This document shows positions 35,783-44,482 of a DNA stretch of 47,757 bases, in pieces. The first letter of the stretch is position 1; each line of letters opens with the position of its first letter. The stretch comes from Rhizobium sullae. GTDB taxonomy: Bacteria; Pseudomonadota; Alphaproteobacteria; Rhizobiales; Rhizobiaceae. The notes under the pieces are model-generated. The model was not told where the DNA came from. It worked only from the letters and a program-made list of their open reading frames with translations, and did not search any database. The stretch is taken from positions 1-47,757 of the forward strand of contig NZ_FWER01000045.1 in assembly GCF_900169785.1 (NCBI RefSeq). The letters are read 5' to 3'. Both the position numbers and the translations under genes were made by a program.

Positions 35783-37699
35783 CTAGAGTTTCGGGCTCAG
35801 CGGGACGATGGCCGCAAAGCGGTCCCAGTCCTTCTTGGCCTTCGGGGTCCATGCCGCCTCGGCGATCGCCGGAAGGCGCGGAAACACCAGGCGGTTGAAG
35901 TAGCCGCGCGACAGGAAGTGTTCGGACCAGATGCAGGCCTGCACGCCTTTCATCTTGTCGGTGAGCTCCTCGGGAAATGCGCCTTCTGCTTCATAGGCAT
36001 AGGTGTGTGCCGGCGGTACCGTTCCTGCCCAGCTCGCCCCCGGCTCCTGGAAGGCTTCTGCCTGCACCATGTCCAGATAATAGGCCTGGCCGGGCGTCAT
36101 GACGACGTCGTAGCCCTCTCGGGCGAGATCGATACCCACCTGCGGATTTTCCCAGGCCATCAGCAGCGTGTCTTTCGCTGCAACCCCGCCGCCGTGGGCC
36201 ACCTCATTCCAGCCGGCGAGCTTGCGCCCGCGCGCCGCCAACATGTCCTTGACGCGTTTCAGGAAATAGGACTGCAGGCCGAATGTGCCGGAAATGCCTT
36301 CCTCGGCCATCAGCTTCTTTGCCAGCGGAGAGGCAAGCCATGACCCGTTTGCCACTTCGTCGCCGCCCACATGGATGTAGGAAGAAGGGAAGAGCTCGAC
36401 CATCTCGTCGAAGACCCTTTCCAGGAATTCATAGGTGAGCGGCACGGCCGGATTCAAGGCATTGTTCGGATAGCCCTGAACGGAATGATAGCTGTCCGGC
36501 GCCTCCTGGCCATCGGTCAGTTCGGGAAGAGCGGCCAGCGTTGCGGCATTGTGGCCGGGAATATCGATCTCCGGCACGACCTCGACGTTCAAGGTCTGAG
36601 CATGGGCAACGATGTCACGGATATCGTCCTGCGAGTAGAAGCCGCCGACCGGCTCGGCGCCGTTGCCGAGCTGCGGCAACAACGGCTCGTCCGGGCCGCG
36701 CAGAACCCCGGTTGTGGTCAGCTGCGGATAAGCCTTGATCTCCAGCCGCCAGGCCTCGTCGTCGGTCAGGTGCCAATGAAAGATATTGAGCTTGAACCAG
36801 GCAAGGATATCGATCAGCCGTTTGACGTCGGCGACGGGATAGAACTGGCGCGATACGTCGAGATGGCAGCCGCGCCAGCCATAGCGCGGCTTGTCGGAGA
36901 TGCTGCCGGAGATCGGGAAGCGGAACTTGCCCTTGGTCGTGCGCGCGCCGTTGAGCAATTGCGCAAGCGAGGTCAGGCCGTACTGGCGCCCGGCTGCATC
37001 GGAATAGGAAAGCGTGACCTTGTCGGAGGCAAAGGTCAGCCGGTAACTCTCCGCACCGAGCAAAGCCTGGCGATCGAGAACCAGCGCCCGGCCCTGCGGA
37101 GATGGCGTCAGGCTGAAGACGGAATGGTCGCTCTCAAAGAGGCGGCGCGAAAGGGAAATTACCGTCGAGATCGAAAGCAGCTCGTCGGAGCTTGCCCCTT
37201 CCGGATAAAGCACGACCGGAAAGCTGTCGCCTGGCTTGGCATCGATTTCTGCCGGCCAGGGCTGAAGCGCGAAGGGAACGTCAACGCGGCCCTCCGGCAG
37301 CAGCACCGGCGGCGGCTCGCTCACGCGGCCTTCAAGAAGCAGATCGGACACGGCGACGGCGGCATGCGTGCCGTCGGCCAAGGTCAGATAAGCGGACTTT
37401 GCCCCGTCCGTGCAATGCTGCGCCTTGCGGTGAAGGCCGGAGACCGTGAAGGTCCAGCTTTGCCCGGGTGCGATGCTGAGCCCCGCAGGCGGCGAAAATT
37501 CGTGGAAGTTCGCGTTCCGGCGCAGGAACCGGGCGTTTTCGCAGGCTGCGGGGTCGCTCACGCGCGTCAAGGACGTATAGACGAGCCTGAAGCCGGAAAG
37601 CGGGCTTTCGCAGAGGTTGAAGAGCGTAAAGGTGAAACGGCCGTTCGGTCCGCCGTCCGGGGTCCAGCTGTTTTCCAAGCGATAGTAAACCGGCTTCAT
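35783..37699 (-). CDS. GH20 beta-N-acetylhexosaminidase
   Basis: This 638-residue protein is a family 20 hexosaminidase, removing terminal N-acetylhexosamine from glycans. The N-terminal part (about 1-130) looks like a beta-rich accessory domain, then a GH20b domain, and the catalytic barrel begins near PRYGWRGCHLDVSRQFYP (about residue 266). The catalytic Asp-Glu pair is in YIHVGGDEVANG. FHWHLTDDEAWR is another family block. No signal peptide is visible, suggesting cytosolic action on an imported oligosaccharide. The gene lies between SDR and M81 genes under a possible RpiR regulator. Confidence 0.94.
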   Translation of the reverse strand: MKPVYYRLENSWTPDGGPNGRFTFTLFNLCESPLSGFRLVYTSLTRVSDPAACENARFLRRNANFHEFSPPAGLSIAPGQSWTFTVSGLHRKAQHCTDGAKSAYLTLADGTHAAVAVSDLLLEGRVSEPPPVLLPEGRVDVPFALQPWPAEIDAKPGDSFPVVLYPEGASSDELLSISTVISLSRRLFESDHSVFSLTPSPQGRALVLDRQALLGAESYRLTFASDKVTLSYSDAAGRQYGLTSLAQLLNGARTTKGKFRFPISGSISDKPRYGWRGCHLDVSRQFYPVADVKRLIDILAWFKLNIFHWHLTDDEAWRLEIKAYPQLTTTGVLRGPDEPLLPQLGNGAEPVGGFYSQDDIRDIVAHAQTLNVEVVPEIDIPGHNAATLAALPELTDGQEAPDSYHSVQGYPNNALNPAVPLTYEFLERVFDEMVELFPSSYIHVGGDEVANGSWLASPLAKKLMAEEGISGTFGLQSYFLKRVKDMLAARGRKLAGWNEVAHGGGVAAKDTLLMAWENPQVGIDLAREGYDVVMTPGQAYYLDMVQAEAFQEPGASWAGTVPPAHTYAYEAEGAFPEELTDKMKGVQACIWSEHFLSRGYFNRLVFPRLPAIAEAAWTPKAKKDWDRFAAIVPLSPKL

Positions 37700-37726
37700 G
37701 TCCTGTTCCTCTCTTTGATTATGGCT

Positions 37727-38503
37727 TCAGTAATGGTCGGATTGCGAGAAGGTGCGGGCAAGCTCCGCCTGGCCCGCCGTCAGGCCGCAATCAACGGGCA
37801 GGCAAACCCCGCTGATGGCCGCCGCCTGCGGTCCGGCCAGAAAGGCGACGGCATTGGCCACATCCGTCGGGTCGACGACCCGCTGAAGCGGATACCATCG
37901 CCGTGCCTCCTCGAAAACGTTGGGATTGGCAGCCGCGCGCGCTTCCCAGGCCCGGGTTCTGACCGTGCCGGGGGCGACCGCATTGGAGCGGATGCCAAAC
38001 TTGCCGTATTCGACGGCAACCAGCCGCGTGAAGTGGATAAGACCCGCTTTTGCCGCGCTATAGGCCGGATGCCCGAAGACGTTCATGCCGTTGACGGAGG
38101 CGATGTTGATGACCGAGCCTTTTGACGCCTTCAGCATGTCTTCGACGGCGCGAAAGCATAAGAATGCGGCTTCGAGGTTGAGCGCATTGTCCATGCGCCA
38201 GATGGCAGGCGTGGTATCGTGAAGGCTGACGGCACGTGCCGCGCCGGCATTGTTGACGAGCGTTCGCAATTGTCCGAGCTCCGCACAGCGCCTTGCAAGA
38301 TCAGAAACGCTCGTCTCGCTCGTGACGTCGCATCCGGCTGCAACGAAGCGGCTCTGCGCACCAAGCGTGGCCGCAACGGCCGCGGCCGCCTCAAGATCGA
38401 TGTCGGCGAGGAGGACAATGTCATGGTCATCGGCGAGTCTAGCGGCGATAGCAGCGCCGATGTCTCCAGCAGCTCCCGTCACGATAGCGACCGATTGCGT
38501 CAT
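37727..38503 (-). CDS. Short-chain dehydrogenase/reductase
   Basis: This 258-residue classical SDR binds NAD(P)H through TGAAGDIG (about residues 9-16) and NNAGAA (about 88-93), with catalytic Ser in INIASVNG and Tyr-Lys in YSAAK (about 148-152). The acidic residue in LLADIDLE after the second strand suggests NAD(H) preference. It sits 27 bp upstream of the GH20 gene on the same strand. The substrate, perhaps a sugar derivative, is unknown. Confidence 0.93.
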   Translation of the reverse strand: MTQSVAIVTGAAGDIGAAIAARLADDHDIVLLADIDLEAAAAVAATLGAQSRFVAAGCDVTSETSVSDLARRCAELGQLRTLVNNAGAARAVSLHDTTPAIWRMDNALNLEAAFLCFRAVEDMLKASKGSVINIASVNGMNVFGHPAYSAAKAGLIHFTRLVAVEYGKFGIRSNAVAPGTVRTRAWEARAAANPNVFEEARRWYPLQRVVDPTDVANAVAFLAGPQAAAISGVCLPVDCGLTAGQAELARTFSQSDHY

Positions 38504-38527
38504 GCTTCATGCTCCTTTTGTACGCCC

Positions 38528-39391
38528 TCAGTCTCCGAGGAGCTGACGGTCGTCGCCGTCGCGATGGGTAACGAGTTGCTGTTTGATGCGTCGCAGCGTC
38601 ACCGCCGCCTTCGGTTGGATGGCATAGGCGACAAGGCTCGCGATGATGTCGACGGTTGCGATGTAGGCGATGCGGGTGGAGGTGGGGCGGAAGATGTTGT
38701 TTCCTTCCGGCAGATCGATCGGTACGACGATCTCGGCCGCCATTGCCACCGGGCTGCCGGTCTGCGTCAGTGCAATCGTCGTGACCTTTGCTTCGCGTGC
38801 CAGCCCGAAGGCGCGAACGAGTTCGGCATTGCGCCCCGAAAAGGACGAGCCGATCAGCACGTCGCCCGCTCGTGCTGCCGCCGCCATCATCAGTTGCATG
38901 CTGTGGTCCGAACTGGCTGTGATACGCAGCCCCAGACGGAAGAGGCGGTTCTGGAATTCGTCTGCGATCATCGAGGAGTTGCCGCCCGATCCGAAGGCGT
39001 AGATCATGTCCGCCTTGGCGATCTGCTCGGCGGCGTGCCCGATTGCGGCAATGTCGAGAGAGCGGTGCAGCAGGAACAGCGCGTTTTGCGCTTTGGTGAT
39101 GATGTCCTGCGCAACGTCAGCGGGATCACTGCTTTTAGACTCAGGCTTCAGATAGCGGACGCCGATATGCGCCGTGCGGGCGAGCTGGACTTTGAAGTCG
39201 GAGAAGCTCTCGCAACCGAGACGGCGGCAGAAGCGCGTCACGGTCGGCGGCGAAACCTTGGCCTTTTCGGCAAGTTCGATGATGGAGGCGTTCACGGCAA
39301 ATTCGAAATCGTTGACGATGATTTCGGCAATCCGGTTCTCCGATGGAGAAAGGCGGCCTTTGTCTTCCTGCAATGTGGAAAAGATATCCAA
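38528..39391 (-). CDS. MurR/RpiR-family transcriptional regulator
   Basis: This 287-residue regulator has an N-terminal RpiR-type HTH (about residues 10-80, with VSPPTVTRFCRRLGCESFSDFK) and a C-terminal SIS sugar-phosphate isomerase-like domain (about 125-260, with MIYAFGSGGNSSMIADEF) that usually binds a sugar phosphate. Related MurR proteins respond to N-acetylmuramic acid 6-phosphate. Position between ridA and the SDR and GH20 genes suggests it controls this cluster, with an amino-sugar-derived effector. Confidence 0.93.
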   Translation of the reverse strand: MDIFSTLQEDKGRLSPSENRIAEIIVNDFEFAVNASIIELAEKAKVSPPTVTRFCRRLGCESFSDFKVQLARTAHIGVRYLKPESKSSDPADVAQDIITKAQNALFLLHRSLDIAAIGHAAEQIAKADMIYAFGSGGNSSMIADEFQNRLFRLGLRITASSDHSMQLMMAAAARAGDVLIGSSFSGRNAELVRAFGLAREAKVTTIALTQTGSPVAMAAEIVVPIDLPEGNNIFRPTSTRIAYIATVDIIASLVAYAIQPKAAVTLRRIKQQLVTHRDGDDRQLLGD

Positions 39392-39415
39392 CCGATCCTC
39401 CCGGTGATGGCGCCC

Positions 39416-39805
39416 TTACTGGTCTTTCTTCTTATAAGCGACGCAGTCGATTTCCACCTTGCAATCCACCATCATCGAAGACTGCACGCAGGCGCGCGCC
39501 GGAGGATGCTCGCCGAAATATTCCTGATAGATCTTGTTGAATGACCAGAAATCGCGGGGGTCGTCGAGCCAGACGCCGACGCGCACAATATCCTCGGCGC
39601 GGTAGCCCGCCTCTTTGAGGATCGCAAGCACATTGGCGATGGTTTTATGGGTCTGGGCGATAATGTTGCCGTCAATGATCTCGCCGTTTTCCATTGCAAC
39701 CTGACCGGAAACATAAAGCCAGCCATCGGCTTCGACGGCGCGCGCAAACGGCAGAGGTTTGCCGCCGGCGCCGGTTTGAACAGTGCCATAGCGCTTGATG
39801 GACAT
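39416..39805 (-). CDS. RidA-family protein
   Basis: This protein of about 129 residues, from the ATG at 39805, belongs to the RidA/YjgF/YER057c family. Archetypal RidA hydrolyses reactive enamine and imine intermediates made by PLP enzymes. YVSGQVAM and the conserved Arg in HPPARACVQ fit the family. The 39805 start follows AAGGA at a good spacing, better than the in-frame 39844 start. Its neighbours include a broken PLP-type gene on the divergent arm, consistent with an enamine-handling role. Confidence 0.9.
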   Translation of the reverse strand: MSIKRYGTVQTGAGGKPLPFARAVEADGWLYVSGQVAMENGEIIDGNIIAQTHKTIANVLAILKEAGYRAEDIVRVGVWLDDPRDFWSFNKIYQEYFGEHPPARACVQSSMMVDCKVEIDCVAYKKKDQ

Positions 39806-39844
39806 TCCGGATCCTTGCAAATTATTTTCTTGATAAGTTGACAA

Positions 39845-39915
39845 ATGACCACAGAAAGCGGAGTTTTGCCAGCGGAAAACACTCTTTATGAAAAGAATTT
39901 AAATCCGGGGCGGAT
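39845..39915. promoter_or_regulatory. Divergent promoter region of the ridA and NTF2-like arms
   Basis: An AT-rich gap separates the two arms and includes TTGATAAGTTGACAAAT and TGAAAAGAATTTAAA. The second looks like RpiR-type GAAAA/TTTC-rich sites but no clear palindrome was found. Confidence 0.35.
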
Positions 39916-40401
39916 ATGCGCGATCCTTTCAAGAATCCCTTCCCATCGTCCGACGTAGCCAGGCATTCCATCTGGGAGATGCTCGTTCCACGCGATATCG
40001 ACGCGTTTCTGGCTGCCGATTGGTCGATGGTCGAAAACGACTTCCTGGAAGACGGTTTCATCGGCATCGACAGCCGCAGGCAGGTGAGCCCGGACAAATG
40101 GCGCCTTGCCTTTCCGGCGCTTGCCGCCTATCGCGACGAATGGCTGCGGCAGGCCAAGGAGTTTGCGAACGAGAACTTCGCCGAAGATGCGCGCACAGCG
40201 ATTTTCACAACGACGACGCTCGAGGACATCGAAATCGAAGGCGACATGGCGCTCGTGCACAAGAAGTTCGATGGCGGCATCGGCAAGGCCGACGGCAGCC
40301 GCGATGTCATGCAGTGGCAGACGCTCTATTACTGCCGGCTTCACGAGGGGCGCTGGAAGATCTGCGGGTTCACCGGCTATCTGCCGAATCCGATGGGTTG
40401 A
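39916..40401 (+). CDS. NTF2/SnoaL-like small protein
   Basis: This 161-residue protein has the look of a cystatin-like NTF2/SnoaL fold: an N-terminal helix (DIDAFLAADWSMVENDFLED), then alternating strands ending in LYYCRLHEGRWKICGFTGYLP. Such proteins are small hydrolases, isomerases or binding proteins. It begins the plus-strand arm of the cluster, 29 bp before an M81 gene, so it probably works on the same compound. No specific function is recognised. Confidence 0.75.
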   Translation: MRDPFKNPFPSSDVARHSIWEMLVPRDIDAFLAADWSMVENDFLEDGFIGIDSRRQVSPDKWRLAFPALAAYRDEWLRQAKEFANENFAEDARTAIFTTTTLEDIEIEGDMALVHKKFDGGIGKADGSRDVMQWQTLYYCRLHEGRWKICGFTGYLPNPMG

Positions 40402-40430
40402 GGCCTGCCGACAACATAAAGGCCAATCTC

Positions 40431-41897
40431 TTGCGCATTTTTACCGCGGCTCTGGCAACCGAGACCAACACCTTCTCACCGATTTGCGTCGACCGGCGGG
40501 CTTTCGAGGCCTCGCTTTACGCGCCACCGGGGCAGCATCCAGAAACGCCGACGCTTTGCACCGCGCCGATCACCGTTGGCAGGCGGGTCGCTGCGGCAAA
40601 GGGCTGGGAGCTGATTGAAGGAACGGCAACCTGGGCGGATCCGGCCGGGCTCGTCAACCGTTCTACCTATGAAGACTTGCGCGACGAGATACTCGCGCAG
40701 CTGCGCGCGGCAATGCCGGTTGATGCTGTAGTCCTCGGACTTCACGGAGCCATGGTGGCGGCGGGCTACGAAGATACCGAAGGCGACACCCTGTCGCGCA
40801 TCCGCGAGATCGTGGGACCCGACATTCTCGTCTGCGCCGAACTCGACCCGCATAGCCATCTAACCGCCAAGCGCGTGGCGGCCCTCGACTTTGCCGTCTA
40901 CTTCAAGGAGTTCCCGCATACGGATTTCGTTGATCGCGCCGAAGATCTGTGGCGCATCGCCGTCGATACGCTTGAAGGCAGGGTCAAGCCCGCCGTTTCC
41001 GTCTTCGATTGCCGCATGATCGACGTCTTCCCCACGTCGCGCGAACCTATGCGCTCCTTCGTCGACAAGATCATTGAGATCGAAAAGAGCGATCCGGACG
41101 TATTGTCGATCTCGGTGATCCACGGTTTCATGGTCGGCGACGTTCCCGAAATGGGAACAAAGATGCTCGTGGTGACGGATGACAAGCCGGAAAAGGGGGC
41201 AGCGCTTGCCCGTGAACTGGGGCTTGAGCTGTTTGCCAAGCGCGGAACCTTCATGGCGCCGCAGATCGACGAGAAGGAAGCGGTCGTGCGCGCTCTGGCC
41301 GCTACTGCCTGGCCCGTCGTCATCGCCGATGTCTGGGACAATCCGGGCGGCGGTACCGCAGGCGATGCAACGGTCATCCTCGAAGAATTGATGGCCCATG
41401 GGGCGCGGGAGACGGCAATCGGCACGATCTGGGACCCGATGGCGGTGCAGATCTGTTTTGCGGCAGGCGAGGGAGCTGAGATTCCGCTCCGCTTCGGCGC
41501 AAAATCGGCGCCTGGCACCGGAAATCCGATCGATGGTACCGTGAGGGTCGTCAAGCTCGTGAAGAACGCCGAGATGCAGTTCGGTGAGAGCTTGGCACCC
41601 TTCGGCGATGCCACCCACGTGATTCTCAACGGCATCGACATCATCTTGAACTCGACGCGCGCCCAGAGCTTCGACACCAGCCTTTTCACGGTCATGGGCA
41701 TTGATCCGGCCAGGAAGAAGATCCTCGTCATCAAGTCCACGAACCACTTTTTTGCGTCCTTTTCAAAGATCGCCGCCGAGATCTTATATTGTTCCGCAGG
41801 GACACCTTATCCGAACAATCCGGCCAAGACGGCCTATCGCCGGGCGCCAAAAAACATCTGGCCGATGGTGGCCGATCCTCACGGACGAGAGCGTTGA
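40431..41897 (+). CDS. M81-family metallopeptidase (MlrC-like), copy 2
   Basis: This protein of about 488 residues starts most likely at TTG 40431, which gives the family N-terminus RIFTAALATETNTFSP; the open frame extends upstream only as a shadow of the NTF2-like gene. Likely metal ligands are in LDPHSHLTAKR and FKEFPHTDFVDRA, and DVWDNPGGGTAGD is the conserved glycine-rich block. It shares family but is clearly diverged from copy 1 at 34322-35758. It is followed by a broken PLP-type gene. Confidence 0.9.
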   Translation: MRIFTAALATETNTFSPICVDRRAFEASLYAPPGQHPETPTLCTAPITVGRRVAAAKGWELIEGTATWADPAGLVNRSTYEDLRDEILAQLRAAMPVDAVVLGLHGAMVAAGYEDTEGDTLSRIREIVGPDILVCAELDPHSHLTAKRVAALDFAVYFKEFPHTDFVDRAEDLWRIAVDTLEGRVKPAVSVFDCRMIDVFPTSREPMRSFVDKIIEIEKSDPDVLSISVIHGFMVGDVPEMGTKMLVVTDDKPEKGAALARELGLELFAKRGTFMAPQIDEKEAVVRALAATAWPVVIADVWDNPGGGTAGDATVILEELMAHGARETAIGTIWDPMAVQICFAAGEGAEIPLRFGAKSAPGTGNPIDGTVRVVKLVKNAEMQFGESLAPFGDATHVILNGIDIILNSTRAQSFDTSLFTVMGIDPARKKILVIKSTNHFFASFSKIAAEILYCSAGTPYPNNPAKTAYRRAPKNIWPMVADPHGRER

Positions 41898-41906
41898 GCC
41901 GCGTAG

Positions 41907-42310
41907 ATGCAGGAAAACCGGTTTGCCGTGATCGCCGAGCCAGGCGATAGGATCGCGGATCTTTCGACGCCGCGACCGATCATCGACGAAGAACGGCTGG
42001 CGGCAAACATCAGCCGGGTGCAGGCCTATATGGATGCGCACGGCCCGCGTTTTCGTCCGCACATCACGACGCACAAGATCCCGGCTCTTGCCGCAGCGCA
42101 GGTCACCGCCGGTGCAAAAGGCATCAATTGCCAGACGATCTCCGAAGCCGAGGTTTTGCGGCAGCGGATTTCGAACACATCCTCATCACCTTCAATATTC
42201 TCGGTCCGCAAAAGCTCGAACGGCTCTCGGCACTCAACGAGAATATCGCCGAGGTGAAGGTCGTTGCCGACAGCGCGGTGACGGTTGACGGCCTGTCTAC
42301 GCATTTTGCC
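41907..42310 (+). pseudogene. Frameshifted, truncated D-threonine-aldolase/alanine-racemase-like gene
   Basis: The N-terminal part reads STPRPIIDEERLAANI, RPHITTHKIPALAAAQ and GINCQTISEAEV, typical of PLP enzymes of the D-threonine aldolase/D-serine dehydratase-like group (HKIP carries the PLP lysine). Near 42154 the frame shifts, apparently by loss of one T in GGTTTTGCGG, and continues as FEHILITFNILGPQKLERL. The match stops at about 42310, so roughly 250 residues are missing. The following text to 42487 is open but unrecognised. Confidence 0.7.
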
Positions 42311-42524
42311 GGCCGCACGCTCGCGACGTGTTCGAATGTTTGGAGCGTTATCGAAGCTGTCGTACCTTTTGCGCGGCGCAATGAAAACTTTAGGTCAGCG
42401 ATGATCGACCATCCGGCCGTTGAGGCTGCCGTTTGCGCCCCGGAGCGCTTTGCAGGTTATAATCGTGCGTTTGTGGCCGCCGGGTAGCGATCATCATAAG
42501 GCAGATCGAGGGGTGCAGGCAGCC

Positions 42525-43217
42525 TCAGACACCGTCCTTGACGCGCTCCCATGCGTTCTTCAGGTGCCGTCCGAGTGCCTCTGACAACGCAGGCTTATTG
42601 CGCTGTTCCAGCGCGACGATCATCTCTTCATGCTCGGCAACTGCGGCCGCCCATTTCTCCGGGCCTTCGTGACCGACGAAACGAATGCGCTTCAGCCTCG
42701 TCTGCAACGTCCCATGCATGTTCGAGAGCGTTGCGTTGTGCGCCATCTGAACGATTGCCGTATGGATCGCCTGGTTGAGCTTGTAGTAGTTAAGCCGGTC
42801 ACCCGACCTGTATTTCTCCAGCATTTCGTCGTGAAGAGCGCGAACATGGGCGATTTCCTCGACCGAGCCGAGCTCGCAGGCGAGCCGTCCGGCCAGCTCC
42901 TCCATCGACTGCAACACCGTCAGCATGTCTTCGACATCCTTCGGACTGAAGCGCTTCACGACCGCTCCGCGGCTGGGGACGAGCTCGACGAGCCCTTCGC
43001 TCGCCAGATATTTAATCGCCTCGCGCAACGGCGTCCTCGAAACGCCAAGCTGCTCGCCGAGCTGGCCTTCGTGGATACGGCTTCCCGGCGCGAGATTGCC
43101 CTCGATGATCATGTCGCGCAGGTGGTTCACAAGAGTGTCGTGCAAGGCTGTTCGCTGCAGCGGCGCAACGCCGCTGACATCACCCGCGCCCATGTTGATT
43201 GAGTTCGTCCGGACCAC
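42525..43217 (-). CDS. GntR-family (FCD) transcriptional regulator
   Basis: This 230-residue regulator has an N-terminal GntR winged helix (about residues 25-90, with SRIHEGQLGEQLGVSRTPLREAIKYLASEG) and a C-terminal FCD effector domain with His and Asp residues that usually bind a metal. Regulators of this type respond to organic acids. It diverges from the PdxA2-like and tripartite transporter genes, and the palindrome at 43287-43304 in the shared gap is the likely operator. Confidence 0.93.
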   Translation of the reverse strand: MVRTNSINMGAGDVSGVAPLQRTALHDTLVNHLRDMIIEGNLAPGSRIHEGQLGEQLGVSRTPLREAIKYLASEGLVELVPSRGAVVKRFSPKDVEDMLTVLQSMEELAGRLACELGSVEEIAHVRALHDEMLEKYRSGDRLNYYKLNQAIHTAIVQMAHNATLSNMHGTLQTRLKRIRFVGHEGPEKWAAAVAEHEEMIVALEQRNKPALSEALGRHLKNAWERVKDGV

Positions 43218-43286
43218 GCTGATTCTCCATTGAGGGCGCTCGCTGAGGTCACGTAATGAGACTCCGAGGCGATCAAGTCAACGGAA

Positions 43287-43304
43287 TATTCTGCATACAG
43301 AATA
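43287..43304. promoter_or_regulatory. Candidate GntR operator TATTCTG-CATA-CAGAATA
   Basis: This is a perfect 7-bp inverted repeat around a 4-base centre, located in the divergent gap 70 bp from the GntR start and 70 bp before the PdxA2-like start. Size and symmetry fit FCD-type GntR dimers. Confidence 0.5.
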
Positions 43305-43373
43305 CAGTGCTCTTGATATTGAATGCCAAACTGTTGTATCTGCTGTTCCGAGGAGAAACATGTGGAGAGGCCC

Positions 43374-44411
43374 ATGACCAAAGACGGCACAGCCGAAACG
43401 CGTCCAGTGATCGCCCTTGCAATGGGCGATCCGGCAGGCATCAGTCCCGAACTTACCGCCCGCATCATCGCCCTTCCGGAAGTTCGCGAAGCCGCGCACC
43501 TTGTCGTAATAGGCGACCGTCGTATTCTTCAGGGTGGAGCCAAGGAGGCGGGCGTTGAACTGAACCTTGCCAGCGCGTTGCTCCACAATTTTGAGGAGGC
43601 GGGTAAAGATCGCCATGTCTTCATCGATCTCGGCCATCTCGATCCTGCCGACGTGGTACGGGGCGAGGCGACGCTTGCAGGCGGCACTTTTGCCACGGCA
43701 AACTTCCGCACTGCGCTGGAGCTTGCCCACGCCTGCCGAGCCCACGCCGTCTGCTTTACCCCCTTCAACAAGAAGGCGATGCGTTACGCATATCCCGGCT
43801 ACGACGACGAAATCCGCTTTGTTGCCGACGTCATCGGGTTCACCGGCAAAGCGCGCGAATTCAATGTTCTCGAACGGGTCTGGAACGCACGCGTGACTTC
43901 GCACATACCTCTAGCAGACGTTGCAGCCGCTCTATCGGTGGAAGGTATTCTCGCCGAACTGGAACTGACACAGGCGTGCCTGAAGAGCGCCGGTCGCGAA
44001 AATCCGAGGATCATCGTCGCAGGGCTTAATCCGCATGCCGGCGATGGCGGCAATTTCGGAACGGAGGAGATCGATATCATCGAACCGGCCGTAGCAGCCG
44101 CCCAAAAGGCCGGCTTCGACGTCGCAGGCCCGTTCCCTGCCGATACCGTCTTTCTGCGGGCACTCAAGGAAGAGTTTCATGCCGTTCTGACCATGTATCA
44201 CGATCAGGGCCAGATCGCGATGAAGCTGATCGGTTTCGACAAGGGCGTGACCATGATCGGTGGCCTGCCGTTCCCGCTCTGCACGCCGGCTCACGGCACG
44301 GCCTACGACATCGCTGGAAAGGGTATCGCCGATGTAGGCGCTACCCGCGAGGCGTTGCTTCTGGCGGCACGCATGGCCAGAAGGGCTGCAGCGCTGTCTG
44401 CGGCGGCTTGA
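43374..44411 (+). CDS. PdxA-family dehydrogenase (PdxA2-like)
   Basis: This protein has about 345 residues from the ATG at 43374, which follows GGAGAGG; an upstream in-frame ATG at 43323 is less likely. It has the PdxA layout: AMGDPAGISPEL at the N-terminus, TPFNKKAM, TSHIPL, MYHDQGQIAMK and PAHGTAYDIAGKG, which carry the metal-binding His residues and substrate contacts. PdxA2 proteins act on 4-phosphothreonate or 4-phosphoerythronate rather than in vitamin B6 synthesis. The neighbouring tripartite transporter and GntR regulator favour this catabolic role. Confidence 0.88.
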   Translation: MTKDGTAETRPVIALAMGDPAGISPELTARIIALPEVREAAHLVVIGDRRILQGGAKEAGVELNLASALLHNFEEAGKDRHVFIDLGHLDPADVVRGEATLAGGTFATANFRTALELAHACRAHAVCFTPFNKKAMRYAYPGYDDEIRFVADVIGFTGKAREFNVLERVWNARVTSHIPLADVAAALSVEGILAELELTQACLKSAGRENPRIIVAGLNPHAGDGGNFGTEEIDIIEPAVAAAQKAGFDVAGPFPADTVFLRALKEEFHAVLTMYHDQGQIAMKLIGFDKGVTMIGGLPFPLCTPAHGTAYDIAGKGIADVGATREALLLAARMARRAAALSAAA

Positions 44412-44482
44412 CTTCAGAAATCTGCAGCATCTACCGGCATGGAGGAGGGTTCGTGCCGGATGAGTTCAAAGGAGGAGTAAAG

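Noticed and set aside
36371..38125. 584-residue plus-strand frame opposite the GH20 and SDR genes
   Set aside because: It spans two convincing minus-strand genes and their junction and shows no domain.
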